Source: Halobacterium salinarum DSM 3754 (GTDB lineage: Archaea; Halobacteriota; Halobacteria; Halobacteriales; Halobacteriaceae). From it: a stretch of DNA of 64,000 bases. The translations under genes were made by a program, and so were the position numbers. Below the pieces are notes generated by a model. That model was not told where the DNA came from, searched no databases, and was given only the letters and a program-made list of their open reading frames with translations. How positions within the stretch are numbered: position 1 is the stretch's first letter; each line of letters opens with the position of its first letter. Of the stretch, positions 46,284 to 55,196 are shown piece after piece. The stretch covers positions 148,772 to 212,771 of the forward strand of contig NZ_VRYN01000001.1 of NCBI RefSeq assembly GCF_008124605.1, read 5' to 3'.

Positions 46284-46403
46284 GTGAGCGCCCCCACCGC
46301 AGACACCTCATATCTCGGAGAGGTCTGTGAATACTGCGGGTTCCACATCGACCACGAAGACAAACGCTACCCCGCCCTCGACAACGGGAGGTGCCAGCCC
46401 TGA
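46284..46403 (+). CDS. Possible 39-residue zinc-finger microprotein
   Basis: Open frame from GTG with C15-x2-C18-x2-H21-x2-H24 and C37 (VCEYCGFHIDHED ... GRCQP). A TATA-like CTTTATCA at 46262-46269 lies about 20 bases upstream, near the leaderless distance. Haloarchaea have many such small zinc proteins, but this could be a fragment. Confidence 0.42.
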   Translation: MSAPTADTSYLGEVCEYCGFHIDHEDKRYPALDNGRCQP

Positions 46404-46656
46404 CGACGGGCTGTCTCGTCTTAATCCCGCTCAATCAGTGAGAGAGAGGTTTTACGCTGGAATTCTACTGTCCTCAAAATCTTACGCTGTTCTCGAATAG
46501 TTCGCCACCACAAGAGAACTTTCTCCAACGAGTTCGTATCTCACAGAACGATCTACTTGATCGAATAGTTCTGTGTCCCTTCCTGCGCCTCGGAAGCAGT
46601 CAACAAAGCCGCGACCCTCAAACCCAGAGGGTAACGCTTCGCACAAACGGCGACCA
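46404..46656. other. 253-base spacer without a clear gene
   Basis: Lower GC than the chromosome. Contains an 11-base direct repeat TCGAATAGTTC (46493-46503 and 46561-46571) and two near copies of TTACGCTG. A 67-codon minus-strand frame overlaps the end of the pentapeptide gene but shows no motif. Confidence 0.4.
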
Positions 46657-48411
46657 TCATCGTGTCGCTCGTCGCCCGAACACAAACACTAGCAGGGCGA
46701 GGAGAACCACGCCAGCAGAGGTCTCGGAAATGGCGAGAATCTGTCCGATTTGGCTCGCTGGCCGAAAGTCGCCGTACCCGAGCGTCGTGAACGTCATGGT
46801 CGAGAAGTACATCGCGTCGAAGAGCGAAACCGGTGGCAACGACTCAGTCGGGGCTTGAGCTGTAAGGTCCGGCTGAATTAAGTCGAACCAGTAGTAGAGG
46901 CCGCCAAAAGAAAGCACGATAAGCGCAACCGTGGCGAGAACACGGTACGGGCTCTCCCCGTAGCGGGTGACGACATTCGACAGCCATGAAAGTGCCCACG
47001 AGACGGGTTGCCGACTGTTCCCCTCGCCTTCGCCGCTTGAGAGGCGCTTTCGCTCCATGTCCTTGCGCCACGTGAAACAGGTGCTTGCGAGCGACGAGGC
47101 GGCGTTATCTTCGGCAAGCGATTCGAGCTTCTGGTACACCGTGGCGGCACGGGTGACATTGCTGATTTCGTCCTCGTCCGCTTCACAGTGTGGTTCGGTA
47201 CGCGGGTCGTAGATGACGGTCTGTGGCTCAGCAAAATCCACCTTCGGTAGCCTGTTGAGATATCCGACCACTCGTCGGTGAGATACCCACCTGTTACCTC
47301 GTTCGACGAACGTGGTGGCGTGGCTGATGTGGGCGTCCCCGAATATTGCCCCATGGAGGCGGGCGTCCCTGAAGTCCGCTCCGTAGAGCTGGGTACGGGT
47401 GAGGACAGCATTTTCGAGGTCCGCACCACTGAGATCTGCGTCCCGGAGATCCGCGCCCTCAAGCTCGGTGTTCCTCAGATAGCTGTTCGAGAGATTAGCG
47501 TCCTGAAAAACCGCCTCATCAAGTTCGACACCCATGAAATTCACCATGTCGTCGAATCTCGTGCTATTTAGGCTGGCGCTGTTGAAGGTCACTCCGCCGT
47601 TGAAGGCCGCATTCCGGAATGCCGCCCAGCCGTCGAAGGTCGCACTCTCGAAGAGCGCTTCGTCTCTGAAATTCACGCCATTGAAATCCGCACCGTCGTC
47701 GAAGGTCGCATCCCCGAAGATCGCCGTATCGTCGAAAGTCGCGGATTCGAAGATCGCCCTATCGTCAAAGGTCGCATCCCCGAAGAACGCCTTGTCGTCG
47801 AAGGTCGCACCCCCGAAAGACGCCGTATCGTCGAAGGTCGCATGCCAGAAAGACGCCGTATCGTCGAAGGTCGCATTTCCGAAGCTCACCACGCTCCGAA
47901 ACACCACCTCTCGAAACTGGACACGGTCTCGAAAAGAGACGCCGTGTACGTCACAATCACCCTCAACCACGGCCCCAGCCGCGTCAAGCTGCGCGTCTAC
48001 CCCCCGGATATCCCACTTCATCTCTTCAATCCGGGCGTGTCGCAGATCGATGGCCGCACCGTCTCCAATCTGTTCCCGGTCCAGATTGAGATTCTCGAAC
48101 GTCGCGTCGATGAACCGCGCCGGTCGTCGTCCCTTACCCTCAACTACCTCGCGCTCACCCTGAACGATGGCGATGAACTCCTCAACGGGGTTGATTCCAT
48201 TCGGCCGTTTCTCTTTTCGGAGATGAAAGATGCACCTATCTTCTCCGTCGTGTTCCTCAACGGCCTCGTGAGGGCAGCGCCACACCGTCTGGCCGTCGAC
48301 CTCCTCCAAAATCTCGGCGTCATACTCTGGGTCGACCTGGCACTCTGCATTGTGTTCGCTCTCCCACGTTTCCGGATTGAGTGTGTAGCTGCACCGGCTC
48401 GCTTCTTTCAT
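46657..48411 (-). CDS. Pentapeptide-repeat protein fused to a potassium-channel pore
   Basis: 584 residues in three parts. The N-terminal Cys/His cluster (C7, C24, C46-x-H48, H54, C60-x2-H63) may bind zinc. About 160-375 is a pentapeptide-repeat solenoid of A(T/N)F-D-D type units (repeats such as ATFDDTASF) changing to classic ADLRDADLSGADLEN. A linker and one helix (about 480-505) lead to a pore loop with the filter TTLGYGDF (542-549) and the last helix. The 2TM pore should be a tetrameric potassium channel; the solenoid may be a cytoplasmic gate or sensor. Lower GC than its surroundings suggests transfer. Confidence 0.88.
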   Translation of the reverse strand: MKEASRCSYTLNPETWESEHNAECQVDPEYDAEILEEVDGQTVWRCPHEAVEEHDGEDRCIFHLRKEKRPNGINPVEEFIAIVQGEREVVEGKGRRPARFIDATFENLNLDREQIGDGAAIDLRHARIEEMKWDIRGVDAQLDAAGAVVEGDCDVHGVSFRDRVQFREVVFRSVVSFGNATFDDTASFWHATFDDTASFGGATFDDKAFFGDATFDDRAIFESATFDDTAIFGDATFDDGADFNGVNFRDEALFESATFDGWAAFRNAAFNGGVTFNSASLNSTRFDDMVNFMGVELDEAVFQDANLSNSYLRNTELEGADLRDADLSGADLENAVLTRTQLYGADFRDARLHGAIFGDAHISHATTFVERGNRWVSHRRVVGYLNRLPKVDFAEPQTVIYDPRTEPHCEADEDEISNVTRAATVYQKLESLAEDNAASSLASTCFTWRKDMERKRLSSGEGEGNSRQPVSWALSWLSNVVTRYGESPYRVLATVALIVLSFGGLYYWFDLIQPDLTAQAPTESLPPVSLFDAMYFSTMTFTTLGYGDFRPASQIGQILAISETSAGVVLLALLVFVFGRRATR

Positions 48412-48616
48412 CCAACTGCCGGATCGTTGTAGCAGTGCTCCATAACGATGTTCCCTCAGGACAAGTGGATATATCCTCAGAAGCGCCTATCTGAATTCTA
48501 GTTGAAGCGAAGAGATTTTGCGACCGCTTCGCGTACCGAGTGTGTCCTCTGTCTGTATCAATTCGGCCGTTTCAGCTTCAAGGAGTCGTCTGAATGAAGA
48601 AATAGCGCTAGGGGCG

Positions 48617-50227
48617 TCAGTCGTCGGCTTCCAGTTCCGGGTTCGTCGTGGCGGGTCGTGACGTGTCGACGTCCAGTTCGTAGTCGTCGCTGTCGACGGT
48701 GAAGCCAGTGAGGACGTCCTGGAGGGTGTCCGCGCGATCAACGAGGCGCGTGACGCCGTCGGTGACATCCGACAGCGACGCGGTCTGCTGTTGGGCGGCG
48801 GCGGAGACGCTGGCGGCCTCGGAGCTGTTCTGCTCGCTGATGTCCTCGATCTCCTCGATCATCGAAACGGTGGTGTCGGCGGACGCCGCCTGTGCGTCGG
48901 TCGCGTCGTCGATCTGTTGGACGGCTTCGTTGACATCGGTGACGTGGTCGCCGATCTCTTCGAGCGCGGTCAGCGCGTTTTCGACGGTTTCGGTGCCCGA
49001 GGAGACGGTGGCGGCCATCTGCTCGGAGTCGTCGACGACCGACTGCGTGGACGACAGGAGGTTGTCCACGAGCGTCTCGATCTCGTCGGTTGCCTCGTTG
49101 GTCTCCTCGGCGAGTTCCTTGACCTCCGCGGCGACGACGGCGAACCCGTCGCCGTCCTGGTCGGCGCGCGCCGCTTCGATGCTGGCGTTCAGCGCCAGCA
49201 GGTGGGTTTGGTCGGTGATGTCGTTGATGAGATCGACCACGCGGCGGATCTCCTGGGCTTCGGCGGCAAGCGCGTTGGCCTCCGAGACGACGGCCTCGGT
49301 CTCGGATTGGATGTCGGTCATCTGTGTGACCGCCGCGGCGGCGTCGTCGCTGCCCTGGCGGCCGCGGTCGGCGGCTTGGTCGGAGACGTCGGCGACCTGG
49401 CTGGCCGAGGCGGCGACTTCTTCGACGGCGCCGGACAGCGATTGGAGTTCGTCCGTTGCGTCCGCGAGGCGGGTGTGTTCGCGGTCGGTGCCGGCCGAGA
49501 TCTCCTGGACGGATTCGGCGACCTGTTCGCTTGCGGCTTCGATTTCGTCGACGCTGGCGTGTATGTCGCGGCTGTTGTCGGCGACGTCGCCGGCGAACTC
49601 GCGGGTGCGCGCAACCATCTCCTCGAAGGCGGCGATCATCTCGTTGAACGCCTGCCCGACTTCGGTCATCGCGTCGCTGTCGCTGCTGGAGTTCGCGCGC
49701 ACCGTGAGGTCGCCGCTGGCTGCTTTCTCCATGACCGAACTGTATTCGGAGGCTTTCTTCGAGAGCTGTGCGTCGCGTTCGGCGGCGCGCTCTTGGAGCT
49801 TGGCGGCCAGCGTCTCGGCTTCCTCGCGGGCGTCTTGGGCTTCGGCTTTGGCTTCCTGTGCCTGCGCGCGTTGCTCGTCGGCGCGGCGTTTGGCTTGTTC
49901 GGCGTCCTTGCGGCGGCGGTGGGCGCGTGCGTTTGACGTTTTCAGGTCTTCAACGATCGAGATCGTGCCGGTGGACGAGATGGCGACGACGCCGATGAGT
50001 ACGGCCAGCAGGGACGTGCTGAACGCGTCCATGACGGGGCCGGCGACGCCGATCCATTCGAGCGCGACGACCCCCGTCCAGAGGAAGCCGAGCCCGCAGA
50101 TGTACGTGTAGTTCACCCAGAAGCCCGCGATGTCAGTGGTGTCGCGGTAGGTCTGGATGCCGACGCCGATGGCGGCGACGTAGGCGGCGACGGCGATGAC
50201 GTCGAACAGCACGATGAGGTGGTTCAT
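48617..50227 (-). CDS. Halobacterial transducer (methyl-accepting chemotaxis-type) with membrane-embedded sensor part
   Basis: 536 residues. Three hydrophobic helices (about 3-25, 38-60, 65-88) with no sizeable extracellular domain. A charged coiled coil (about 100-155), one HAMP-like segment (about 160-215) and the cytoplasmic signalling domain follow, whose hairpin tip is ITDQTHLLALNASIEAARA (337-355). It should signal to CheA/CheW. With no ligand domain it probably senses through a membrane partner or a membrane property; the 4-base overlap with the preceding membrane-protein gene supports a partner. Confidence 0.92.
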   Translation of the reverse strand: MNHLIVLFDVIAVAAYVAAIGVGIQTYRDTTDIAGFWVNYTYICGLGFLWTGVVALEWIGVAGPVMDAFSTSLLAVLIGVVAISSTGTISIVEDLKTSNARAHRRRKDAEQAKRRADEQRAQAQEAKAEAQDAREEAETLAAKLQERAAERDAQLSKKASEYSSVMEKAASGDLTVRANSSSDSDAMTEVGQAFNEMIAAFEEMVARTREFAGDVADNSRDIHASVDEIEAASEQVAESVQEISAGTDREHTRLADATDELQSLSGAVEEVAASASQVADVSDQAADRGRQGSDDAAAAVTQMTDIQSETEAVVSEANALAAEAQEIRRVVDLINDITDQTHLLALNASIEAARADQDGDGFAVVAAEVKELAEETNEATDEIETLVDNLLSSTQSVVDDSEQMAATVSSGTETVENALTALEEIGDHVTDVNEAVQQIDDATDAQAASADTTVSMIEEIEDISEQNSSEAASVSAAAQQQTASLSDVTDGVTRLVDRADTLQDVLTGFTVDSDDYELDVDTSRPATTNPELEADD

Positions 50228-50559
50228 TGGTCGTCACCCTCGGCGGCCGGGGCGGCGTCGCCGGTGGCTGCGTCGTCGGACTGGGGGTCGAGGATGGTCT
50301 GGCGGCGGTAGTAGCCCGCGACGAGGAACGCGATCCCGGAGCCCATGAGTCCGAGGGCGTGTTCGGTGCCGTTGAGCACGTCCCCGAGCACGATGTTTTC
50401 GAGGTTGGTTGCGAGCGTCGCAACGGCCAGCAGGCCGTATCCGACGACGAACCACCGTGATTCGGTCCGGTATCGCGCCACAACGGGAACGAGTCCGATG
50501 AGTGCGATGAGTGGGAGCACAGCCTTCGGCGGATCAAGCACCTCCAGGATGCCCATCAT
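50224..50559 (-). CDS. Small membrane protein paired with the transducer
   Basis: 111 residues with three hydrophobic helices (about 11-30, 36-56, 66-85) and a polar acidic tail. The segment GLVPVVARYRTESRWFVVGY matches the start of the partial gene at 63870. Overlaps the transducer start by 4 bases (ATGA), so the two are translated together and probably act together. No known family is recognised. Confidence 0.75.
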   Translation of the reverse strand: MMGILEVLDPPKAVLPLIALIGLVPVVARYRTESRWFVVGYGLLAVATLATNLENIVLGDVLNGTEHALGLMGSGIAFLVAGYYRRQTILDPQSDDAATGDAAPAAEGDDQ

Positions 50560-50710
50560 GAACGCAGTATTATGTGATGTGAGTGAATAGTGTGTCGGCC
50601 GTACACATCAGGCAATACAATCGCTCTGACAGGCGCTCGTGGTGGAAAAATGGGCTGGTGCGTCGGAGCCCACCCAACAGTTATCACGGTGCCAGGCGTG
50701 GCGCAAGGAG

Positions 50711-51496
50711 ATGGCAGCCATCGCGGGACTGTACGTGTATCCGATCAAAGGCCTCGACAGCGAGCACCGATCGACCGCAACACTGCGAACCCACGGGCAG
50801 CTACACCACGACCGGACGTTCACGCTGGTGGACTCCGACACGGGGTCGATCGTGACCGCGAAACGCCGCCCCGCGTTGCACGCGTTCCGCACCGACTACG
50901 AGCCCGAAACGGGAACACTGACTGTGACGGACCCCGACGGGCAGCGGGCGTCGTTCTCGCTTGGCGACGACGAGGGGCTGTCGGCGGCCGGCGACTGGTT
51001 CGACAGCCGGCTGGCAGTCTCAGTGTCGATGCGCAGCGATCCCACTGGGTTCGTGGATCGGTCAGACATGGGGCCGGCAGTGGTCAGCACGGCCACACTG
51101 GAAGCCATCGCGGACTGGTTCGACTCGATGACCGTGGCCGGCGCGCGGCGACGGCTGCGGGCGAACATCGAGATCGAGGGCGTCCCGGCGTTCTGGGAGG
51201 ACCGGTTCGTGGGCGATGGTGCGCCGGCGTTCGAGGTGGGCGGTGTTCGCTTCGAGGGCGTGACCCCGTGTAATCGGTGCGTGGTTCCATCGCGGGACCC
51301 GGACACGGGTGAGCAGCTGCCCGAGTTCCGGAAAACGTTCTGTGCGAACCGCGAGCGGACGTTCCCCGAGTGGGCCGACGGCGACGCGTTCGACCACGAG
51401 TACGCTGCGATGATCCTGGCGCGGGCCCCCGACATCTCGGGGGGAGAGACGCTCGCAGTCGGTGACGGCGTTGCCGTCCTCGACGAGGCGGCGTGA
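50711..51496 (+). CDS. MOSC-domain protein (YcbX/mARC-like)
   Basis: 261 residues: N-terminal MOSC beta barrel (GLYVYPIKGLDSEHRSTATL) and MOSC domain with VTPCNRCVVPSRDPDTG, whose first cysteine is the usual molybdenum-cofactor ligand position. Relatives reduce N-hydroxylated bases using molybdenum cofactor. No C-terminal ferredoxin domain, so electrons would come from another protein. ATG at 50711. Confidence 0.87.
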   Translation: MAAIAGLYVYPIKGLDSEHRSTATLRTHGQLHHDRTFTLVDSDTGSIVTAKRRPALHAFRTDYEPETGTLTVTDPDGQRASFSLGDDEGLSAAGDWFDSRLAVSVSMRSDPTGFVDRSDMGPAVVSTATLEAIADWFDSMTVAGARRRLRANIEIEGVPAFWEDRFVGDGAPAFEVGGVRFEGVTPCNRCVVPSRDPDTGEQLPEFRKTFCANRERTFPEWADGDAFDHEYAAMILARAPDISGGETLAVGDGVAVLDEAA

Positions 51497-51552
51497 GCGC
51501 GCCGGGAGCGGCGACCGAAACCGGCTTGCGTGCCCCGCAAGCACCCTCCGGC

Positions 51553-52524
51553 ATGGACGCGACCGTCGCCGTCGTGCATTACCCGGAAGGGGCCGGCCAC
51601 GCCACGCGGATGCTGGCGATCGCCCGCGAACTCCAGTCCCGGGGGGCGACCGTGGAGGTGGCGGGCGGCGGGCCGGGCGAGCGCTTCGCGGCGTTGCTCG
51701 GCTACGAGGAGTTCGTGCCGACGGCCGTGGACTTCATCGGCGATTACCAGGGCGCGGACGGCTCGCTGGCGGACGTGCTCACGGGAAGCGTGCCGGATGC
51801 CGTCCGTCGGGTGCGTGATGTCGCCCGGTGGCTGGGGCGGGTGGACGCCGACTGCGTGGTCACCGACGACATGTTCGCGTCGGTGGCGGCGCTGCTGGCG
51901 CGTGTCCCCCAGTACGTCTGCACGCACAACACGCCGGGTTACTACGACGACCGCGCGGAGCGCGCGGGGGCCGCGCTTCTGACCCGCCAGCAGGTCACCG
52001 CCAGCCGCACGTTCTTCTATCCGGCGGTCTGGCCGGCGCAAGCCGGTGATCCGCGCGGTGTCGAGCGCGTGCCGCCGCTGGCGTTGGACGTCCCCCTGGA
52101 CGGTGCTGTGCCGGACGTCGACGTGTTGGTCTCACCGAGCACCTACTCCGACGATCTCGGCGCGGTCGCCGGGCGGCTGCGCGAGCGGGGGCGCAGCGTG
52201 ACCGTCGTGGGCGGCGACGACTGGACGACCGTTCGGTCGATGCTGCCGGTGTTGCGCGAGGCGAGCGTTGTCGTCTGTCCGGGCTATTCGACGGTGATGG
52301 AGGCCGCCGTGGCGGGCACGCCGTGTGTGGTGTACCCGTTCACCAGCGAGCAACGCGGCGTCGCGGAGTTCCTCGCCGCGGGCGATGGGTTCGCCGTCGC
52401 CACGACGCCCGACGAGGCCGTGGCTGCGGTCGCCCAGCCGCCGGCGGCGCCGTCGTTCCCCAACGGCGCGCCCGTGGTTGCGGATCGGGTCATGGGAGAC
52501 CGTGCGGCGTGGCAAAAGACGTAA
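51553..52524 (+). CDS. Glycosyltransferase family 28-like protein
   Basis: 323 residues, GT-B fold. The N-terminal Rossmann half starts VVHYPEGAGHATRMLAIARE (GHATR like the MurG/UGT glycine loop) and the C-terminal donor half has VVCPGYSTVMEAAVAGTPCV with YPFTSEQ, typical of UDP-sugar binding. Acceptor unknown. ATG at 51553, 26 bases before the next gene on the same strand. Confidence 0.82.
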   Translation: MDATVAVVHYPEGAGHATRMLAIARELQSRGATVEVAGGGPGERFAALLGYEEFVPTAVDFIGDYQGADGSLADVLTGSVPDAVRRVRDVARWLGRVDADCVVTDDMFASVAALLARVPQYVCTHNTPGYYDDRAERAGAALLTRQQVTASRTFFYPAVWPAQAGDPRGVERVPPLALDVPLDGAVPDVDVLVSPSTYSDDLGAVAGRLRERGRSVTVVGGDDWTTVRSMLPVLREASVVVCPGYSTVMEAAVAGTPCVVYPFTSEQRGVAEFLAAGDGFAVATTPDEAVAAVAQPPAAPSFPNGAPVVADRVMGDRAAWQKT

Positions 52525-52549
52525 GCGCAGACCGTGCGAGGGGCGTGGT

Positions 52550-53389
52550 ATGGCGACGATACCGTTCGGGATCTCGCGGCTGGACAGCCGCATCGGGGGT
52601 GGGGCACCGGAGGGCAGTGTCGTGTTGCTGTCCGGGGAGGCCGGCGCGGGGGCGCGGGAGTTCCTGTACACGGCGGCGATGATGAACGCGGTTGCGACCG
52701 CGGACCCCGAGCTGTTCGACCTGCATTACGGCAGCCCTCACGGGAGCGCTCGACAGCCCGAGGAGATCCATTACGTGTCGTTCACCGCGAACGAGGCGGA
52801 GTTACAGCGCGAGATCGCGTTCACGATGGACGAGGAGATCGTGGCGGCTGGCGCGGACGCCGTGACGTTCGCCGACCTGTCACCGGAGTACTTCCAGTTG
52901 AGCCCGGTGCCGCGGTCGTGGTACGCCGACAAACACCAGACCGTGCGCGATCTCGGGAACACCGGCGAGGACACGCGGGACGTACTGGAGCGGTTCGCCG
53001 ACTACCTCGACGAACACGCCAGCGGCAGCCTCGTGGTGGTGGATTCGTTGAACGACCTGATCGGGCGGCGGTCCTCTGACATGGCGTTCTCCGACGTGGT
53101 GATGACGCTGAAGGGACTGCGGAAGGCCGCGCGGGACTGGAGCGGCCTGATCCTGTTGCATCTGACGCGGGATGCGGTGCGCAGCGAGGAGTTCGGGAGC
53201 CTGATGTCGTCGGTGGACGGCACGGTGCAGTTCGCGTGGGAGAGCGGCGGCAACGAGCGGGTTCGAACGATGTTCGTGCGGGAGTTCCGTGGCGTCCTCG
53301 GGCGGCTCGAAGAGGACGACATCGTGCAGTTCGAGACCGAGATCCGTGACAGCGGCTTCGACATCAGCGACGTGCGGAAGATCAGGTAG
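52550..53389 (+). CDS. RecA-like (KaiC-type) HTR-like protein with degenerate Walker A
   Basis: 279 residues. RecA fold with IPFGISRLDSRIGGGAPEGS at the front, but the P-loop reads GEAGAGARE (29-37), with Ala-Arg where Lys-Thr/Ser should be. Walker B is SLVVVDSLNDLIG. Resembles the haloarchaeal proteins annotated as HTR-like. It probably binds nucleotide weakly or not at all. ATG at 52550. Confidence 0.8.
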   Translation: MATIPFGISRLDSRIGGGAPEGSVVLLSGEAGAGAREFLYTAAMMNAVATADPELFDLHYGSPHGSARQPEEIHYVSFTANEAELQREIAFTMDEEIVAAGADAVTFADLSPEYFQLSPVPRSWYADKHQTVRDLGNTGEDTRDVLERFADYLDEHASGSLVVVDSLNDLIGRRSSDMAFSDVVMTLKGLRKAARDWSGLILLHLTRDAVRSEEFGSLMSSVDGTVQFAWESGGNERVRTMFVREFRGVLGRLEEDDIVQFETEIRDSGFDISDVRKIR

Positions 53390-53433
53390 GCTGCCCCGAA
53401 CCGTTAAGACCACCGCACAGTAAGTTCGAACGA

Positions 53434-54411
53434 ATGCCCGACGGCACGTCGGATGGCGTCGAGAGCGTGACTCTGGAGGGGCCGGCCGCCGCCTGGTTGG
53501 CCGCGCGCGCCGAGGAGCTGGGCCACGAGGAGGACGCGTTTCTGAAACGCGTGGTGGCCGCCTATCGGAGCGTCGAAGACGGCGAGCTGGCAGCCGACGA
53601 GGGGGTCGGTGACCGGCTGACGGAGGTGACGAGCCGCGTCGATGAGCTGGAGGCGCAACTCGACGACCACGAGGCGACAGTCGACGAGTTGGTGGAGGAC
53701 ATCCGGGAGCGCGTGGTGCAGGTGAAACGCGAGACCGACGGGAAAGCCGACGCTGGCCACGGCCACCCCGAGTTGGCGGCCGACATCGAGGCGGCGCTGG
53801 CGGCCGCCGAGCACGCCGAGGGGACCGTGGACGCGGTGGCGGAGGACGTGACCGCGGTGACCGAGCGCGTCGACGCGGGCTTCGAGAACTTCGAGGCGGT
53901 GGCCGAGTCCCTAGACGAGGAGGCAGCGGGGCTCTCGGAGAAGGTGTCAACGCTCGCGCAGGCGGTGGTGTCGATGCGGGAGGCCGTGCGGAGCGTCGGC
54001 GCGGCCGAAGCCCGGCGGGCGCGGGTGGACGCCCTGAAGCGTGCGGCGAACGTCGCGGGCGTGCGGACGGCGGACTGCGAGGGATGTGAGCAGGCCGTGG
54101 ACGTCGCGCTGCTGACGGCCCCGGAGTGTCCGTTCTGTGGCGCGGCGTTCGCGGACGTATCACCGGACCCGGGCTGGTTCAGCAATCACACGCTGGAAAC
54201 CGGCGAGACGCCGGCGCTTGCGGCCGGCGGCCCGCAGGGCAACGGCGAGGGGGAGGACTCCGATCAGTCGTGGCTCGGGGCGGAGACGGAGACACTGGAG
54301 CGGATGGCGTCCGCGGGTGATTCCCGCGGGGACGGCGACGGGCCGATGGAGCCGTCCGAGGTGCTCGACGCCGACGCCGAGGACGCCGGCAACGACGGTG
54401 GTGGGGCGTGA
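53434..54411 (+). CDS. Coiled-coil protein with zinc-ribbon, unknown function
   Basis: 325 residues. An N-terminal helix-rich part (LEGPAAAWLAARAEELGHEE, perhaps ribbon-helix-helix-like) and long coiled coils (about 55-200) lead to a cysteine set C-x2-C (DCEGCEQ) and C-x2-C (PECPFCGAAF) that would bind zinc. The tail is acidic and disordered. Overlaps the next gene (GTGA). Confidence 0.75.
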   Translation: MPDGTSDGVESVTLEGPAAAWLAARAEELGHEEDAFLKRVVAAYRSVEDGELAADEGVGDRLTEVTSRVDELEAQLDDHEATVDELVEDIRERVVQVKRETDGKADAGHGHPELAADIEAALAAAEHAEGTVDAVAEDVTAVTERVDAGFENFEAVAESLDEEAAGLSEKVSTLAQAVVSMREAVRSVGAAEARRARVDALKRAANVAGVRTADCEGCEQAVDVALLTAPECPFCGAAFADVSPDPGWFSNHTLETGETPALAAGGPQGNGEGEDSDQSWLGAETETLERMASAGDSRGDGDGPMEPSEVLDADAEDAGNDGGGA

Positions 54412-54833
54412 GCGACGACGAGACCGACGAGCCGCTGGCCGACGTGCGCCGACGGATCGACGAGCGCCGCGACGACGACGACGACGGCGGAGCCGATGTC
54501 GCGGCGTTGTTCGAGGAGATGTCGGTCGCCGAGATCGACGAGGACGCGGTGTGGACGGCGCTCGCGACGGACGCCGACAGCGCGGCGGCGGCACCGTGGA
54601 GTGCAGCCGCGACCGACAGCGCGGCGGCCGACGACGGGGAGACGACCGTCGTGGAGTCGAGTCTCTGTCATGGCTGTCCGCACTTTGCCGCGCCGCCGGA
54701 GATGGGCTGCACCCACGAGGGCACGACGATCGCGGCGATGGTGGACGTGGATCATTTCCGGGTGGTTGACTGTCCGATCGTCGCCCGGCGGGCGGGAGAC
54801 GACCCGAGTGATTTTTCCGCCGACCACGAGTAA
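54408..54833 (+). CDS. Acidic protein with C-terminal cysteine cluster
   Basis: 141 residues from a GTG overlapping the preceding stop. The first two thirds are acidic and low in structure. The end has CHGCPHFAAPPEMGCTHEG and later DCPIVARR, four or five cysteines with His that could hold zinc or an iron-sulfur cluster. No family recognised. It ends 7 bases before tfs. Confidence 0.7.
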   Translation: MSDDETDEPLADVRRRIDERRDDDDDGGADVAALFEEMSVAEIDEDAVWTALATDADSAAAAPWSAAATDSAAADDGETTVVESSLCHGCPHFAAPPEMGCTHEGTTIAAMVDVDHFRVVDCPIVARRAGDDPSDFSADHE

Positions 54834-54840
54834 TCGGGGT

Positions 54841-55155
54841 ATGCAGTTCTGCGACGAGTGTGGCTCGATGATGCACAAACAGGACGGCGAGATGGTGTGT
54901 GCGTCCTGTGGCGCGAGCGCCGACAGCGAGGGCAGCGAGGGGTTCGTGGAGACCGCCAGCCAGGACACAAGCGATGTCATCGAGACCAGCGAGGACGCGG
55001 CCTCCGAGGGGAAGCCGACCGCCGAGGAGACCTGTCCGGAGTGTGGCCACGGCGAGGCGTGGTACACGATCAAGCAGACCGGAAGCGCCGACGAGCCGCC
55101 AACGCGATTTTTCAAGTGCCAGGACTGTGGCAACCGGTGGCGGGACTACAACTGA
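54841..55155 (+). CDS. tfs: Transcription factor S (TFS)
   Basis: Archaeal TFIIS/RPB9-like cleavage factor for RNA polymerase, 104 residues. Two zinc ribbons: C4, C7, C20, C23 and C65, C68, C93, C96. The C-terminal ribbon has the acidic tip pair in GSADEPPTRFF that drives transcript cleavage. ATG at 54841. Confidence 0.95.
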   Translation: MQFCDECGSMMHKQDGEMVCASCGASADSEGSEGFVETASQDTSDVIETSEDAASEGKPTAEETCPECGHGEAWYTIKQTGSADEPPTRFFKCQDCGNRWRDYN

Positions 55156-55196
55156 CCGACCCGGAAGACGCCCGCAGTTGTCGGATTGGGGTGTAG

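Noticed and set aside
46482..46685. 67-codon frame after the pentapeptide gene
   Set aside because: Overlaps the channel's last codons, has mixed Cys without pattern and no start signal.
47690..47880. Tandem DNA repeat or CRISPR-like array
   Set aside because: The periodic ATCGTCGAAGGTCGCA pattern is in frame with the pentapeptide repeats and has no unique spacers.
48487..48600. Minus-strand sequence ending ISSLQLEFR after the transducer stop
   Set aside because: Could be a gene fragment but has no start codon in the short frame outside the transducer's shadow and no recognisable family.
46103..48616. Second integrated island at tRNA-Pro
   Set aside because: GC is lower after the tRNA, but no integrase and no repeat of the tRNA 3' end was found in the window.
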